From the NCBI RefSeq assembly GCF_017873855.1, contig NZ_JAGGKR010000001.1, forward strand, positions 620,001-684,000: 64,000 nt of DNA, written 5' to 3'. Shown here piece after piece: positions 44,588-52,186 of this stretch. The notes beneath the pieces were generated by a model. It did no database searches. It was not told where the DNA came from and worked only from the letters and a program-made list of their open reading frames with translations. This DNA is from Methanolinea mesophila. Its GTDB lineage: Archaea > Halobacteriota > Methanomicrobia > Methanomicrobiales > Methanospirillaceae. How positions within the stretch are numbered: the stretch's first letter is position 1; every line of letters begins with the position of its first letter. Both the position numbers and the translations under genes were made by a program.

Positions 44588-47500
44588 ATGAAGCTTCGAA
44601 AGTGCTTACTCTACTGTATCGTGGTCGTAATTGCTCTTATCTGGGCTATTGCGCCCGTTTCTGCGGTGACGAATGTCATTCCGCAGGGTGGTGACGTTTT
44701 TATCGGTGAACAAGGACTTGATGTAACCGCAGCAGTGGGTGGATATTCCCAGATCGCGTGGTTCATGCAGGGAACCAACCCGAACACCGATGTACCCAAT
44801 GCAATTTACTCGGTGGGCAATCCTTCCTCGTTCTATGTCGCACCGTCAAATTTTGCGGGAAAAACCGGTACATGGTACAGGTGGGACGGTTCAAACCAGG
44901 GCCAGGCATTCAACGTGGTTGACCCGTCCCTGACCCTCCGCGTGTGGGACCAGGATACCCAGACCGAAGTTTCCGGAGCAAAAGTCCCTGTCGGGAGCAC
45001 GGAAAACTTCAGGATCGAGACCAATATGTATTCGATTGCGAGCAGGCCGGGGTTCAACCCGGTGACCGACGGGATGTTCACCATCAAGGTGCAGACCCCC
45101 GACGGCGGGATCCTGACCAGCCTGATCGACATAACCCTCCTCTATGTCAACTACCAGATACCGTTGACCAACCAAAACGTCAATTCCAACCCCTATTACT
45201 GGGTATCCACCACACCGATCGCTCCCGACTGGTATGTCGGGTGGTACACGGCGGCCATGACCACCTATACAGGGATCTCGGGGACCAGGATATATCCTGA
45301 CGGGACGTATACCGCCTGGATCGAGTGTAATGTAAACCATATCAAGGAAAACTACAACATCGAGGGTAAAACCGTCTCGATCAAGAAGACGGTGACCATC
45401 GAGTCAAGGCCGGTGAGCGTTACGGTCAACAAGGGTTCGGTGAAGAGGGGAGAGACCTTCTCCGCGACCGTCTCGGGCGACCCGTTCACCCAGTACGTGA
45501 TCTGGGTCAAATCCGGAACCTGCAGCGGGACCATGTCAGGGTATCCCTGCGACCAGCCGCCCATGATCTCCTACAACCTCCAGGAGGGTGTGATGGTAGG
45601 GACGAACGGGGACAAGTACTTCGATTGTTCGGGATGTATCAAGCAGGTCGAAGAAAATGTGCCCTTCTATCCTGACGACGGCATATGGTATTATGCGACC
45701 GTCACCACCGATGTGAACGGGACCCGTACCATCGACTGGCAGACCAGCACCGATACCAAGCCGGGGACGTATTCCATTGCGGTGGTGCCGCTGTCGAGCG
45801 GAGATACCGTGATCCCGAAGTTCACCACCATCACCGTGACCAAAGGGACCGTGACCTTTGCGGCCTACGTCTTCGGACAGCAGACCAACCAGGCATACCT
45901 GGGCGAGACCATCCGGCTCTCCGGGACCAATACCGACAGCACTACCACGTACCTGTTCATCTCCGGCCCGTGCCAGTCCTGCGCAGGATCCGACCTTGTC
46001 TATAACGACCCTGTGGTGACCGGCGAACCCTATACGTTCACCCAGGTGCCGGTACAACCCGACGGAACGTGGGAATACCTCTGGGTCACCAGGGAGAACA
46101 TGATAGACCTGGGCCAGTACTACATCTACGCATCCAGCAAGCCTGACGACCGCCAGGCCCTGGAGAACATCCAGTGCATCAACTGCAGTCCGGTCACTCC
46201 GTCGTGCGCCGCATGGACCAAGATACCCTTCGAGTTCCTCCAGCCGAAGATCACCGCGGATATCAACCCCAAGGTCCTGAAGATCGTCTGCTGCAACCCG
46301 GTGTCCATCATCGTATCGGGCAATGCAACCGGGATATGGGACTATTACTACGACGAGGAATACGAGGAGTGGGTCAAGGACCCCATCCCGATCGCATTCT
46401 GGGTATTCGGTGAGAACAAGGTCGCGGGCTCCAAGTACATCTACGACCAGATCGACGTGAACTGCCCAGACGATACGTTCTCCTTCAACCTCGCCAGCTA
46501 CTTCAACACCCTGGCGCTGCAGCCCGGGACCTACAAGGTGGTCCTCCAGCACCCGATGTACAACCACCTCCTCGACGTCATCCCCGAGGACTGGGTGTAC
46601 TACCCCACCTGGGACACCGTGTGGTCAGGAGACCCGAACAAGGAGTACGTGATCACCTCGGACCCCGTGCGGTGGAGCAAGCTCTTCCTGATCGACGGCA
46701 CCGGCAGGCTCGTGGGAATGCAGGCCTTCCAGGCACTGATCAACGGAATCGACGCCCAGAATATCGATGATACCTACCAGGTGCTCGAGTTCAAGGTCGA
46801 GAGCAACACCGCGGTCATCGCGGACTTCTCGGGCACCCCGACCACGGGAGCCAAACCGCTCACCGTGCAGTTCACCGATATCTCCACCGGTACCCCCAAC
46901 ACCTGGCTCTGGAACTTCGGCGACGGAACGACCTCGGTCCAGCAGAACCCCCTCCACACCTACCAGCTGGAAGGGTCCTACGACGTCACCCTCAGTGTGA
47001 GCAACGCAATGGGGTCGTCTACCACGACCAAGACCGATTACGTCACGGTCACCTCCGTAGGCCCGACCCCCACCCCGACCGGGACCGTCACCCCGACCCC
47101 CGGTACCAACACCATCGACCTCTGGCCCGGGTGGAACTTCGTCTCCACGCCAAAGACCCTTGCTGACGGCTACAACACCGCCTCCGAGGTCTTTGGCGGG
47201 GTGAACACCGGCGGACACTCTATTTACCTCTACGACGCAAGTACTGGTATATGGACGCAGATGATGGCCGATTCACCCGTCAAACCCCTGGACGGTATCT
47301 GGATCTACTCTACGACCACTTACCAGGTGACTCTCCACTACAAGGACGACCCCCTGGCAACACCCCCGACCAAACAGATGTATACCGGGTGGAACGCAAT
47401 AGGGTTCTCGGACACGACACAGGCCTCTGCGAAGGATACCCTGACCTCTGTGGTGGACCAGTGGTCCCAGACGATGGGATTCAATGCCGCCCTGCAGTCC

Positions 47501-47623
47501 TACGAGACCTCGATCATCAACGGCGGATCCGGCAGCCACTCGGACACCAACCCCATGTATCCCTCGAAGGGATACTGGCTCTACATGAGGGGCCCTGGGA
47601 CTCTTGCAGCGATCAGCGCATGA
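44588..47623 (+). CDS. S-layer-like secreted protein (DUF3821 type) with PKD domain
   Basis: 1011 residues. A clear signal peptide (CIVVVIALIWAIAPVSA) precedes a long extracellular part with the DUF3821 pattern found in Methanomicrobiales S-layer candidates (VIPQGGDVFIGEQGLD, GTWYRWD), continuing to about 740 with Cys pairs (CSGC, CQSC, CINC). A PKD domain sits at about 745-825. The C-terminal 165 residues contain two related PGWNFVSTP/TGWNAIGFS units. No C-terminal membrane helix is present, so retention must be by lattice or partner contacts. Strong promoter and ribosome-binding site suit an abundant envelope protein. The S-layer role is inferred. Confidence 0.8.
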   Translation: MKLRKCLLYCIVVVIALIWAIAPVSAVTNVIPQGGDVFIGEQGLDVTAAVGGYSQIAWFMQGTNPNTDVPNAIYSVGNPSSFYVAPSNFAGKTGTWYRWDGSNQGQAFNVVDPSLTLRVWDQDTQTEVSGAKVPVGSTENFRIETNMYSIASRPGFNPVTDGMFTIKVQTPDGGILTSLIDITLLYVNYQIPLTNQNVNSNPYYWVSTTPIAPDWYVGWYTAAMTTYTGISGTRIYPDGTYTAWIECNVNHIKENYNIEGKTVSIKKTVTIESRPVSVTVNKGSVKRGETFSATVSGDPFTQYVIWVKSGTCSGTMSGYPCDQPPMISYNLQEGVMVGTNGDKYFDCSGCIKQVEENVPFYPDDGIWYYATVTTDVNGTRTIDWQTSTDTKPGTYSIAVVPLSSGDTVIPKFTTITVTKGTVTFAAYVFGQQTNQAYLGETIRLSGTNTDSTTTYLFISGPCQSCAGSDLVYNDPVVTGEPYTFTQVPVQPDGTWEYLWVTRENMIDLGQYYIYASSKPDDRQALENIQCINCSPVTPSCAAWTKIPFEFLQPKITADINPKVLKIVCCNPVSIIVSGNATGIWDYYYDEEYEEWVKDPIPIAFWVFGENKVAGSKYIYDQIDVNCPDDTFSFNLASYFNTLALQPGTYKVVLQHPMYNHLLDVIPEDWVYYPTWDTVWSGDPNKEYVITSDPVRWSKLFLIDGTGRLVGMQAFQALINGIDAQNIDDTYQVLEFKVESNTAVIADFSGTPTTGAKPLTVQFTDISTGTPNTWLWNFGDGTTSVQQNPLHTYQLEGSYDVTLSVSNAMGSSTTTKTDYVTVTSVGPTPTPTGTVTPTPGTNTIDLWPGWNFVSTPKTLADGYNTASEVFGGVNTGGHSIYLYDASTGIWTQMMADSPVKPLDGIWIYSTTTYQVTLHYKDDPLATPPTKQMYTGWNAIGFSDTTQASAKDTLTSVVDQWSQTMGFNAALQSYETSIINGGSGSHSDTNPMYPSKGYWLYMRGPGTLAAISA

Positions 47624-47645
47624 TCTTCCGGGTGTCGAGGTGAAG

Positions 47646-49682
47646 ATGAACCACAAGCTCCTCATTTTTTCACTGATGCTCTGTCTGCTGGTAGGAGCTG
47701 CAGCAGCAGTACCGCCCATCCCCTGCGAGTTCTATGGCACCGTGACCCAGGGTGGCCAGCAGGCCCCGGTCGGGAGCACCATCGTCGCATATTACCATGG
47801 TACTCCGCACGGCCAGCTGGTCACGACACAGCAGGGGTTCTACGGTGGGGCAGATGCATATGCCAACCGGCTGAAGGTCACGCTTTCCGAACAGGAGATC
47901 AACGATTGCTGTTCGTCCTGCGGATGCGTCCTCCTGATCGAATTCTACATCAACGGGTACAAGGCCGACCAGACTGCCATATTCCAGTCGGGCAGCACGA
48001 TGTACCTGCCCCTTACCGCATCGGGGGCCCCGACTCCCACGGTAACGCCAACCCCCACCGTGACCGTTACCACCACGACAACGACGGTTACCCCGACAAC
48101 TACCGTTACCACCGCAACGCCTACACCCACGACGGCCACTCCCACGCCCACCACTACTACGACTACCCCGACGCCGACCACGTCTACCCCGACACCAACG
48201 ACTGCAACGCCGACACCTACCACGACTACCCAGACACCGACACCCGTCCCGTCGACGATCCCGGTCCGGCCCCACGAATTCTATGGCACGGCCGTTCTCG
48301 CGGGCGGTGAGCAGGTGCCGGCAGGGACCGAGATAGAGGCGTTCGTCGCGGGTGGCCTGACCAACGTGCAGGGGAACCCTGTCGTTGTGAGCGTACCGGG
48401 ACAGTACGGCGGCAGCAGTTCCTTCTCGCAGAGACTTGACGTGATGGGGAGCATCCAGGAGAACGCCCCGATCTCGTTCTTCATCGGAGGCGTCCGGGCC
48501 GAGGTTTACGACGTGAATGCGAGCAGCGGGTGGGTTTCAACCTACCCGTTCCACAGCGGCAGCCTCACGGAACTGAACCTGCGTACCAACATGTCCCTCC
48601 CCCAGGCCGACTTCTCCGCCACGCCGCTTGCGGGATACGAACCCCTGAAGGTCTACTTCTATGACATGTCGACCGGGATTCCGACCCACTGGGAGTGGAA
48701 CTTTGGTGACAATTCCGCGAACTCCACCCTCCAGAACCCGATGCATTCCTACTTCAACGGGGCCTACACGGTGACCCTCACAGTGAGCAATGCCGCAGGG
48801 ACCTCCACCACTACGAAGACAGGGTATATCGTGGTCTCCAAGTCGAGCAGCCCTGCCGCAGGCGGCGGTGGCGGTGGCGGCGGCGGAGGGTTCTACGCAC
48901 CCGCATCCACGGAGACCGCAACGCCGACACCCACGGTCAGCGCCACGGCGACGACCACCCCGGTCGGCCCCGCGGGAGGGACGCTGCCCCTGAACGTGGA
49001 CTACCGGCTCTCCCAGTCGGTGGTGATCGTTGCGGAGGACAATGCCGCCCAGCTCTATCTCCCCGAAGGGATGAAACCGGTCAACGCAACGGGAAGCCCG
49101 ATCTTCTCCATAACCATCGTGAGGGTGCCGGGATCGGATGTCCCGCCGGTGGCCCCCGGGGCTCCCTATACCTTTGCGGGATATGCGTACGACATCGAGC
49201 CGAGCGGTGCGAGTTTCGATCCCTACATCACCCTCTCGATCACCCTTCCGGAACAGGAATGGGCCGCATTACAGGGCGGGGACCTCTCGATAAAGTGGTA
49301 TAATACCGCGACCGGCCAGTGGGAAGACCTTCCCACCACGGTGAATGCCAACAGCCGCACGGTGAGCGCGACCATCACCCACTCCACCACCTTCGCGCTC
49401 TTCGTCCAGGGCGGGCAGACCCCGGTCCCCACCACTGTCGCAACCACCGTGATCCCCACCACTGCTGCGGTAACCGGTGACTTCACCGACCTGCTGATCA
49501 AGGTGATCATCGTCGTGATCATCATCGTCGCGGTGGCGTTCATGGCGATCTACCTCCTCCGGAGGAAAGGTAAAGAGGGCGAAGAACCGGAACCAAAGAA
49601 GGAAAAGAAGAAATTTGAGTGGAGAAAGAAGAAAGAAGAGGAAGAGCCGGACGAGGACTGGGAGATCAAGGGACTCCAGTAA
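47646..49682 (+). CDS. Anchored surface protein with two FYG modules, PKD and ZU5-like domain
   Basis: 678 residues, 22 bases after the S-layer-like gene. GAGGTG before the ATG and the signal peptide (LLIFSLMLCLLVGAAAA) support this start over a longer reading. Order: FYG-type module 1 (about 23-128, with CCSSCGC), Thr/Pro stalk, FYG-type module 2 (about 210-315), PKD (about 318-398), poly-Gly, Thr-rich linker, ZU5-like domain (about 448-590), a membrane helix (about 615-637) and a Glu/Lys-rich cytoplasmic tail of about 40 residues. Being co-transcribed and anchored, it may hold the non-anchored S-layer-like protein; that is inference. Confidence 0.82.
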   Translation: MNHKLLIFSLMLCLLVGAAAAVPPIPCEFYGTVTQGGQQAPVGSTIVAYYHGTPHGQLVTTQQGFYGGADAYANRLKVTLSEQEINDCCSSCGCVLLIEFYINGYKADQTAIFQSGSTMYLPLTASGAPTPTVTPTPTVTVTTTTTTVTPTTTVTTATPTPTTATPTPTTTTTTPTPTTSTPTPTTATPTPTTTTQTPTPVPSTIPVRPHEFYGTAVLAGGEQVPAGTEIEAFVAGGLTNVQGNPVVVSVPGQYGGSSSFSQRLDVMGSIQENAPISFFIGGVRAEVYDVNASSGWVSTYPFHSGSLTELNLRTNMSLPQADFSATPLAGYEPLKVYFYDMSTGIPTHWEWNFGDNSANSTLQNPMHSYFNGAYTVTLTVSNAAGTSTTTKTGYIVVSKSSSPAAGGGGGGGGGGFYAPASTETATPTPTVSATATTTPVGPAGGTLPLNVDYRLSQSVVIVAEDNAAQLYLPEGMKPVNATGSPIFSITIVRVPGSDVPPVAPGAPYTFAGYAYDIEPSGASFDPYITLSITLPEQEWAALQGGDLSIKWYNTATGQWEDLPTTVNANSRTVSATITHSTTFALFVQGGQTPVPTTVATTVIPTTAAVTGDFTDLLIKVIIVVIIIVAVAFMAIYLLRRKGKEGEEPEPKKEKKKFEWRKKKEEEEPDEDWEIKGLQ

Positions 49683-49692
49683 TCTTCTCGTC

Positions 49693-49724
49693 CGAAAATG
49701 GCTTTGCCATTTTCGTCTTTTTTT
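49693..49724 (+). terminator. Intrinsic terminator after surface-protein operon
   Basis: CGAAAATGGC (49693-49702) pairs perfectly with GCCATTTTCG (49706-49715) across a three-base loop and is followed by TCTTTTTTT. It lies 10 bases beyond the stop, closing the S-layer-like operon. Confidence 0.8.
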
Positions 49725-49887
49725 GAACTGCTGTGAATCACTCCACTCTATGATTTAATTGTCCGATCAATCTCATGCGTATCCTTTTTCGCGGACCATG
49801 TAGCAGGAAATATCTCTGGTAAAATTTTAATCCTGGCTGACATCGCTCGATAAAAAATCCAAAGATACGATATTCAGGTATTTCCTT

Positions 49888-49930
49888 TCGGGGCGCCGCA
49901 GCGGCGGGGCGCAGCCCGGAGCGTCATGAA
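49888..49930 (+). repeat. Dispersed GC-rich repeat, copy D
   Basis: Reads GGGGCGCCGCAGCGG, then GGGGC...GCCC, then GGAGCGTCAT, matching copy A at 23981-24030 (opposite strand) 25 kb away. Lies in an intergenic region, as do the other copies. Confidence 0.7.
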
Positions 49931-49982
49931 ACGCACATTCTATTCAAAAATCGAGGTTTAGAGAAAATAACGGGGAGTTGTC

Positions 49983-51752
49983 TTACTCCTCATCGGTGTA
50001 GTAATAGTATTCGCCGCTCGCCTTCTGTTCCCGGTCGAGGTACGACTCCGGCTTGTTGATACGGGGCCTGCCGGTCTTGTCCCTCCGGAAGGTTACCCCG
50101 AGCTCGGAGAGGAACCGGTTCATCCCTTCCCGCATATCGAACGGTCCGGTGGCCTCGCCGCTGATCCCGGGGGACCCCTCGAAGACCAGGATGCGCTCGC
50201 TGATCATGTCGATCAGGTAGATGTCGTGGTCTATCACCAGTACGGCGGCATCCTTGCCCTCGACGTGCCGTTTCAGGACCCTGGTCACCTTGACCCGCTG
50301 CTCTACGTCCAGGTGGGCGCTCGGCTCGTCGAGGATGTAGAGGTCCGCTTTCCGGGAGAGGCACGCGGCGATGGCTACCCGCTGGAGCTCGCCGCCGGAG
50401 AGGGTGTCGACCGACATCTGTAAAAGGGGCCCTATCGAGAGCGGTTCGATGATCTCGTGCTGGTAGCCCGAGGAATCGAACGACTTCGTGATGCTCCGGA
50501 GTATGAACTCGACGGTGTCCGAGCCCTGGGGCTTGATGTACTGGGGCTTGTAAGAGATGGTGACCTGCGACTCGAGCGGCCCTCCCTCGGGCTCCTCCTC
50601 CCCGGCGAGCAGCCGGGCGAAGGTGCTCTTCCCGATCCCGTTCGCGCCCACCACGCCGAGTACCTCTCCGGCCCGGATCTCGCCGCCCGACACCTCGAGC
50701 CTGAACCGGTCGTACGACTTCGCCATGCGGGGGAACTCGTAGAGCACCTGACGCTCGGAGCCCTTCTCGTGGGCCCGCTTCTCGAAGACCACCGGGTAGG
50801 GCCGGAACCTCACGTTCTCCTCGGGAAGGTACCCCTCGAGGTACTGGTTGATCCCCACCCTGACCCCCTTCGGCTGGGTGATCACCCCGAAGACCGCCGG
50901 TTTACCGTATGCCACGTGCACCGTGTCGGCGAGCATGTCGAGGATCGCGAGGTCGTGCTCGACGATCACGATGGGGCGGTGCAGGGCGAGGTCCCGGATC
51001 AGTTCCGCTGCCGCCATTCTCTGGTAGATATCGAGGAACGGGGTGATCTCGTCGAGGAAATAGAAGTCCGCCTCGCGGGAAAGACATGCGGCGATGGCAA
51101 CCCGCTGGAGCTCGCCGCCGGAGAGGGTGGTGATATCATGGTCGAGGATCGGGTCCAGGCGGAGCGCCTCGATGTACCCCTGCAGCGCACCCCGTTCGTC
51201 GGTCCCCTTAAGGAGCTCCCGGGACGAGCCGGAGAAGACCTTGGGGATAAAGTCGATATACTGAGGCTTGACGGCCACTTTGAGTTTCTTCTGGGAGACG
51301 GTCTGGAGGTAATCGAAGAGTTCCGTCCCGGTATAACGGCGGAGGATCTCCTCCCAGGCTGCCTCCCGTTCGAACTCTCCTAGGTTCGGCTTGAGCTGCC
51401 CGGACAGGATCTTCATCGCCGTGCTCTTCCCAATCCCGTTCTCCCCGAGGATCCCGGTGACCTTCCCTTCCACCGGGATGGGAAGACCGTAGAGTGCGAA
51501 TCCGTTTACCCCGTAGCGGTGTGTGGGGTGCTCGAGCTCTTCGGGAAGGCTCACGATGTCGATCGCCTCGAAGGGGCACTTTTTCACGCATATCCCGCAC
51601 CCCACGCACAACTCCTCGGAGATCACCGCCTTGCCCTCCTCGGAAAGGACGACCGTCTCGTCTCCGGTACGGACCCGGGGACAGTACGAGATGCACTCGG
51701 TCCCGCATTTCCGGGAGTGGCATCGGTCACGATGAACTACTGCAATACGCAT
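49983..51752 (-). CDS. Ribosome recycling ATPase ABCE1 (Rli1)
   Basis: 589-residue ABC protein that splits ribosomes after termination or Pelota-mediated rescue. Two [4Fe-4S] clusters are coordinated by Cys 11, 16, 20, 24 and 49, 52, 55, 59. Two nucleotide domains follow: Walker A GENGIGKST and GANGIGKST, and the signature LSGGELQRVAIAACLS in both. The Walker B region is canonical in the second (LYILDEPSAHLD), while the first reads FYFLDEITPFLD. Six bases separate it from the upstream EMC6-like gene, so they form an operon, divergent from RqcH and Pelota. Confidence 0.95.
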   Translation of the reverse strand: MRIAVVHRDRCHSRKCGTECISYCPRVRTGDETVVLSEEGKAVISEELCVGCGICVKKCPFEAIDIVSLPEELEHPTHRYGVNGFALYGLPIPVEGKVTGILGENGIGKSTAMKILSGQLKPNLGEFEREAAWEEILRRYTGTELFDYLQTVSQKKLKVAVKPQYIDFIPKVFSGSSRELLKGTDERGALQGYIEALRLDPILDHDITTLSGGELQRVAIAACLSREADFYFLDEITPFLDIYQRMAAAELIRDLALHRPIVIVEHDLAILDMLADTVHVAYGKPAVFGVITQPKGVRVGINQYLEGYLPEENVRFRPYPVVFEKRAHEKGSERQVLYEFPRMAKSYDRFRLEVSGGEIRAGEVLGVVGANGIGKSTFARLLAGEEEPEGGPLESQVTISYKPQYIKPQGSDTVEFILRSITKSFDSSGYQHEIIEPLSIGPLLQMSVDTLSGGELQRVAIAACLSRKADLYILDEPSAHLDVEQRVKVTRVLKRHVEGKDAAVLVIDHDIYLIDMISERILVFEGSPGISGEATGPFDMREGMNRFLSELGVTFRRDKTGRPRINKPESYLDREQKASGEYYYYTDEE

Positions 51753-51758
51753 ATGCGA

Positions 51759-52130
51759 TCAGATTGAGCCGGATAGCAGGAATGTCCAGATAATGAACCA
51801 GAAGGCGAACGTCATGAACCCCTGATAGAGCCAGTCCTTCTTCCCGAGCCCGGAGGTGTTCATCCGGAGCGCCATGAAGATGTGTCGCTGGACGACTATC
51901 CCGGCGAACATTATCAGCAGGCCGAGGAATGTGTAGCTGTTGAACCCGGCGATATTCTCCGGTCCTACCACGAGGTAGGAGATTATGCCGGTCACTATCC
52001 CCATCACGCAGGCGATGACGGTCCTCTGGATCCGCTCGTGCTGTTCCTTCTGCTTCTCCTGCGGAGTAAGCTTCTTTTGTCCGCTCTCTTTCTGCGGACT
52101 CTCATTTTCTTCCGGCATTTCGGCGCTCAT
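51759..52130 (-). CDS. EMC6-like membrane protein
   Basis: 123 residues: a charged Glu/Lys-rich N-terminal tail (about 45 residues), then helices at about 50-70 (VIACVMGIVTGIISYLVV), 77-95 (YTFLGLLIMFAGIVVQ) and 104-122. Size and spacing fit archaeal homologues of EMC6, a subunit of the eukaryotic ER membrane insertase complex. Start chosen at MSAEMPEEN; an upstream reading would cross into the RqcH promoter. Co-operonic with ABCE1, which hints at a link between membrane insertion and ribosome recycling. Confidence 0.75.
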   Translation of the reverse strand: MSAEMPEENESPQKESGQKKLTPQEKQKEQHERIQRTVIACVMGIVTGIISYLVVGPENIAGFNSYTFLGLLIMFAGIVVQRHIFMALRMNTSGLGKKDWLYQGFMTFAFWFIIWTFLLSGSI

Positions 52131-52186
52131 CGTGACACCAGTAGTCCTATTTTTAGGTGCTCGGGCCATATCTAATTTGGTATTAT

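Larger units (their letters stand above)
49683..49982. other. Intergenic region with terminator and repeat copy D
   Basis: Contains the terminator above, an AT-rich stretch and one copy of the dispersed repeat. No gene. The minus-strand ABCE1 gene ends at its right edge. Confidence 0.6.

Noticed and set aside
48120-48260. Low-complexity Thr/Pro DNA as a separate minisatellite
   Set aside because: Units are irregular at DNA level; it is an ordinary Thr/Pro stalk without the clean period seen at 5338-5640.
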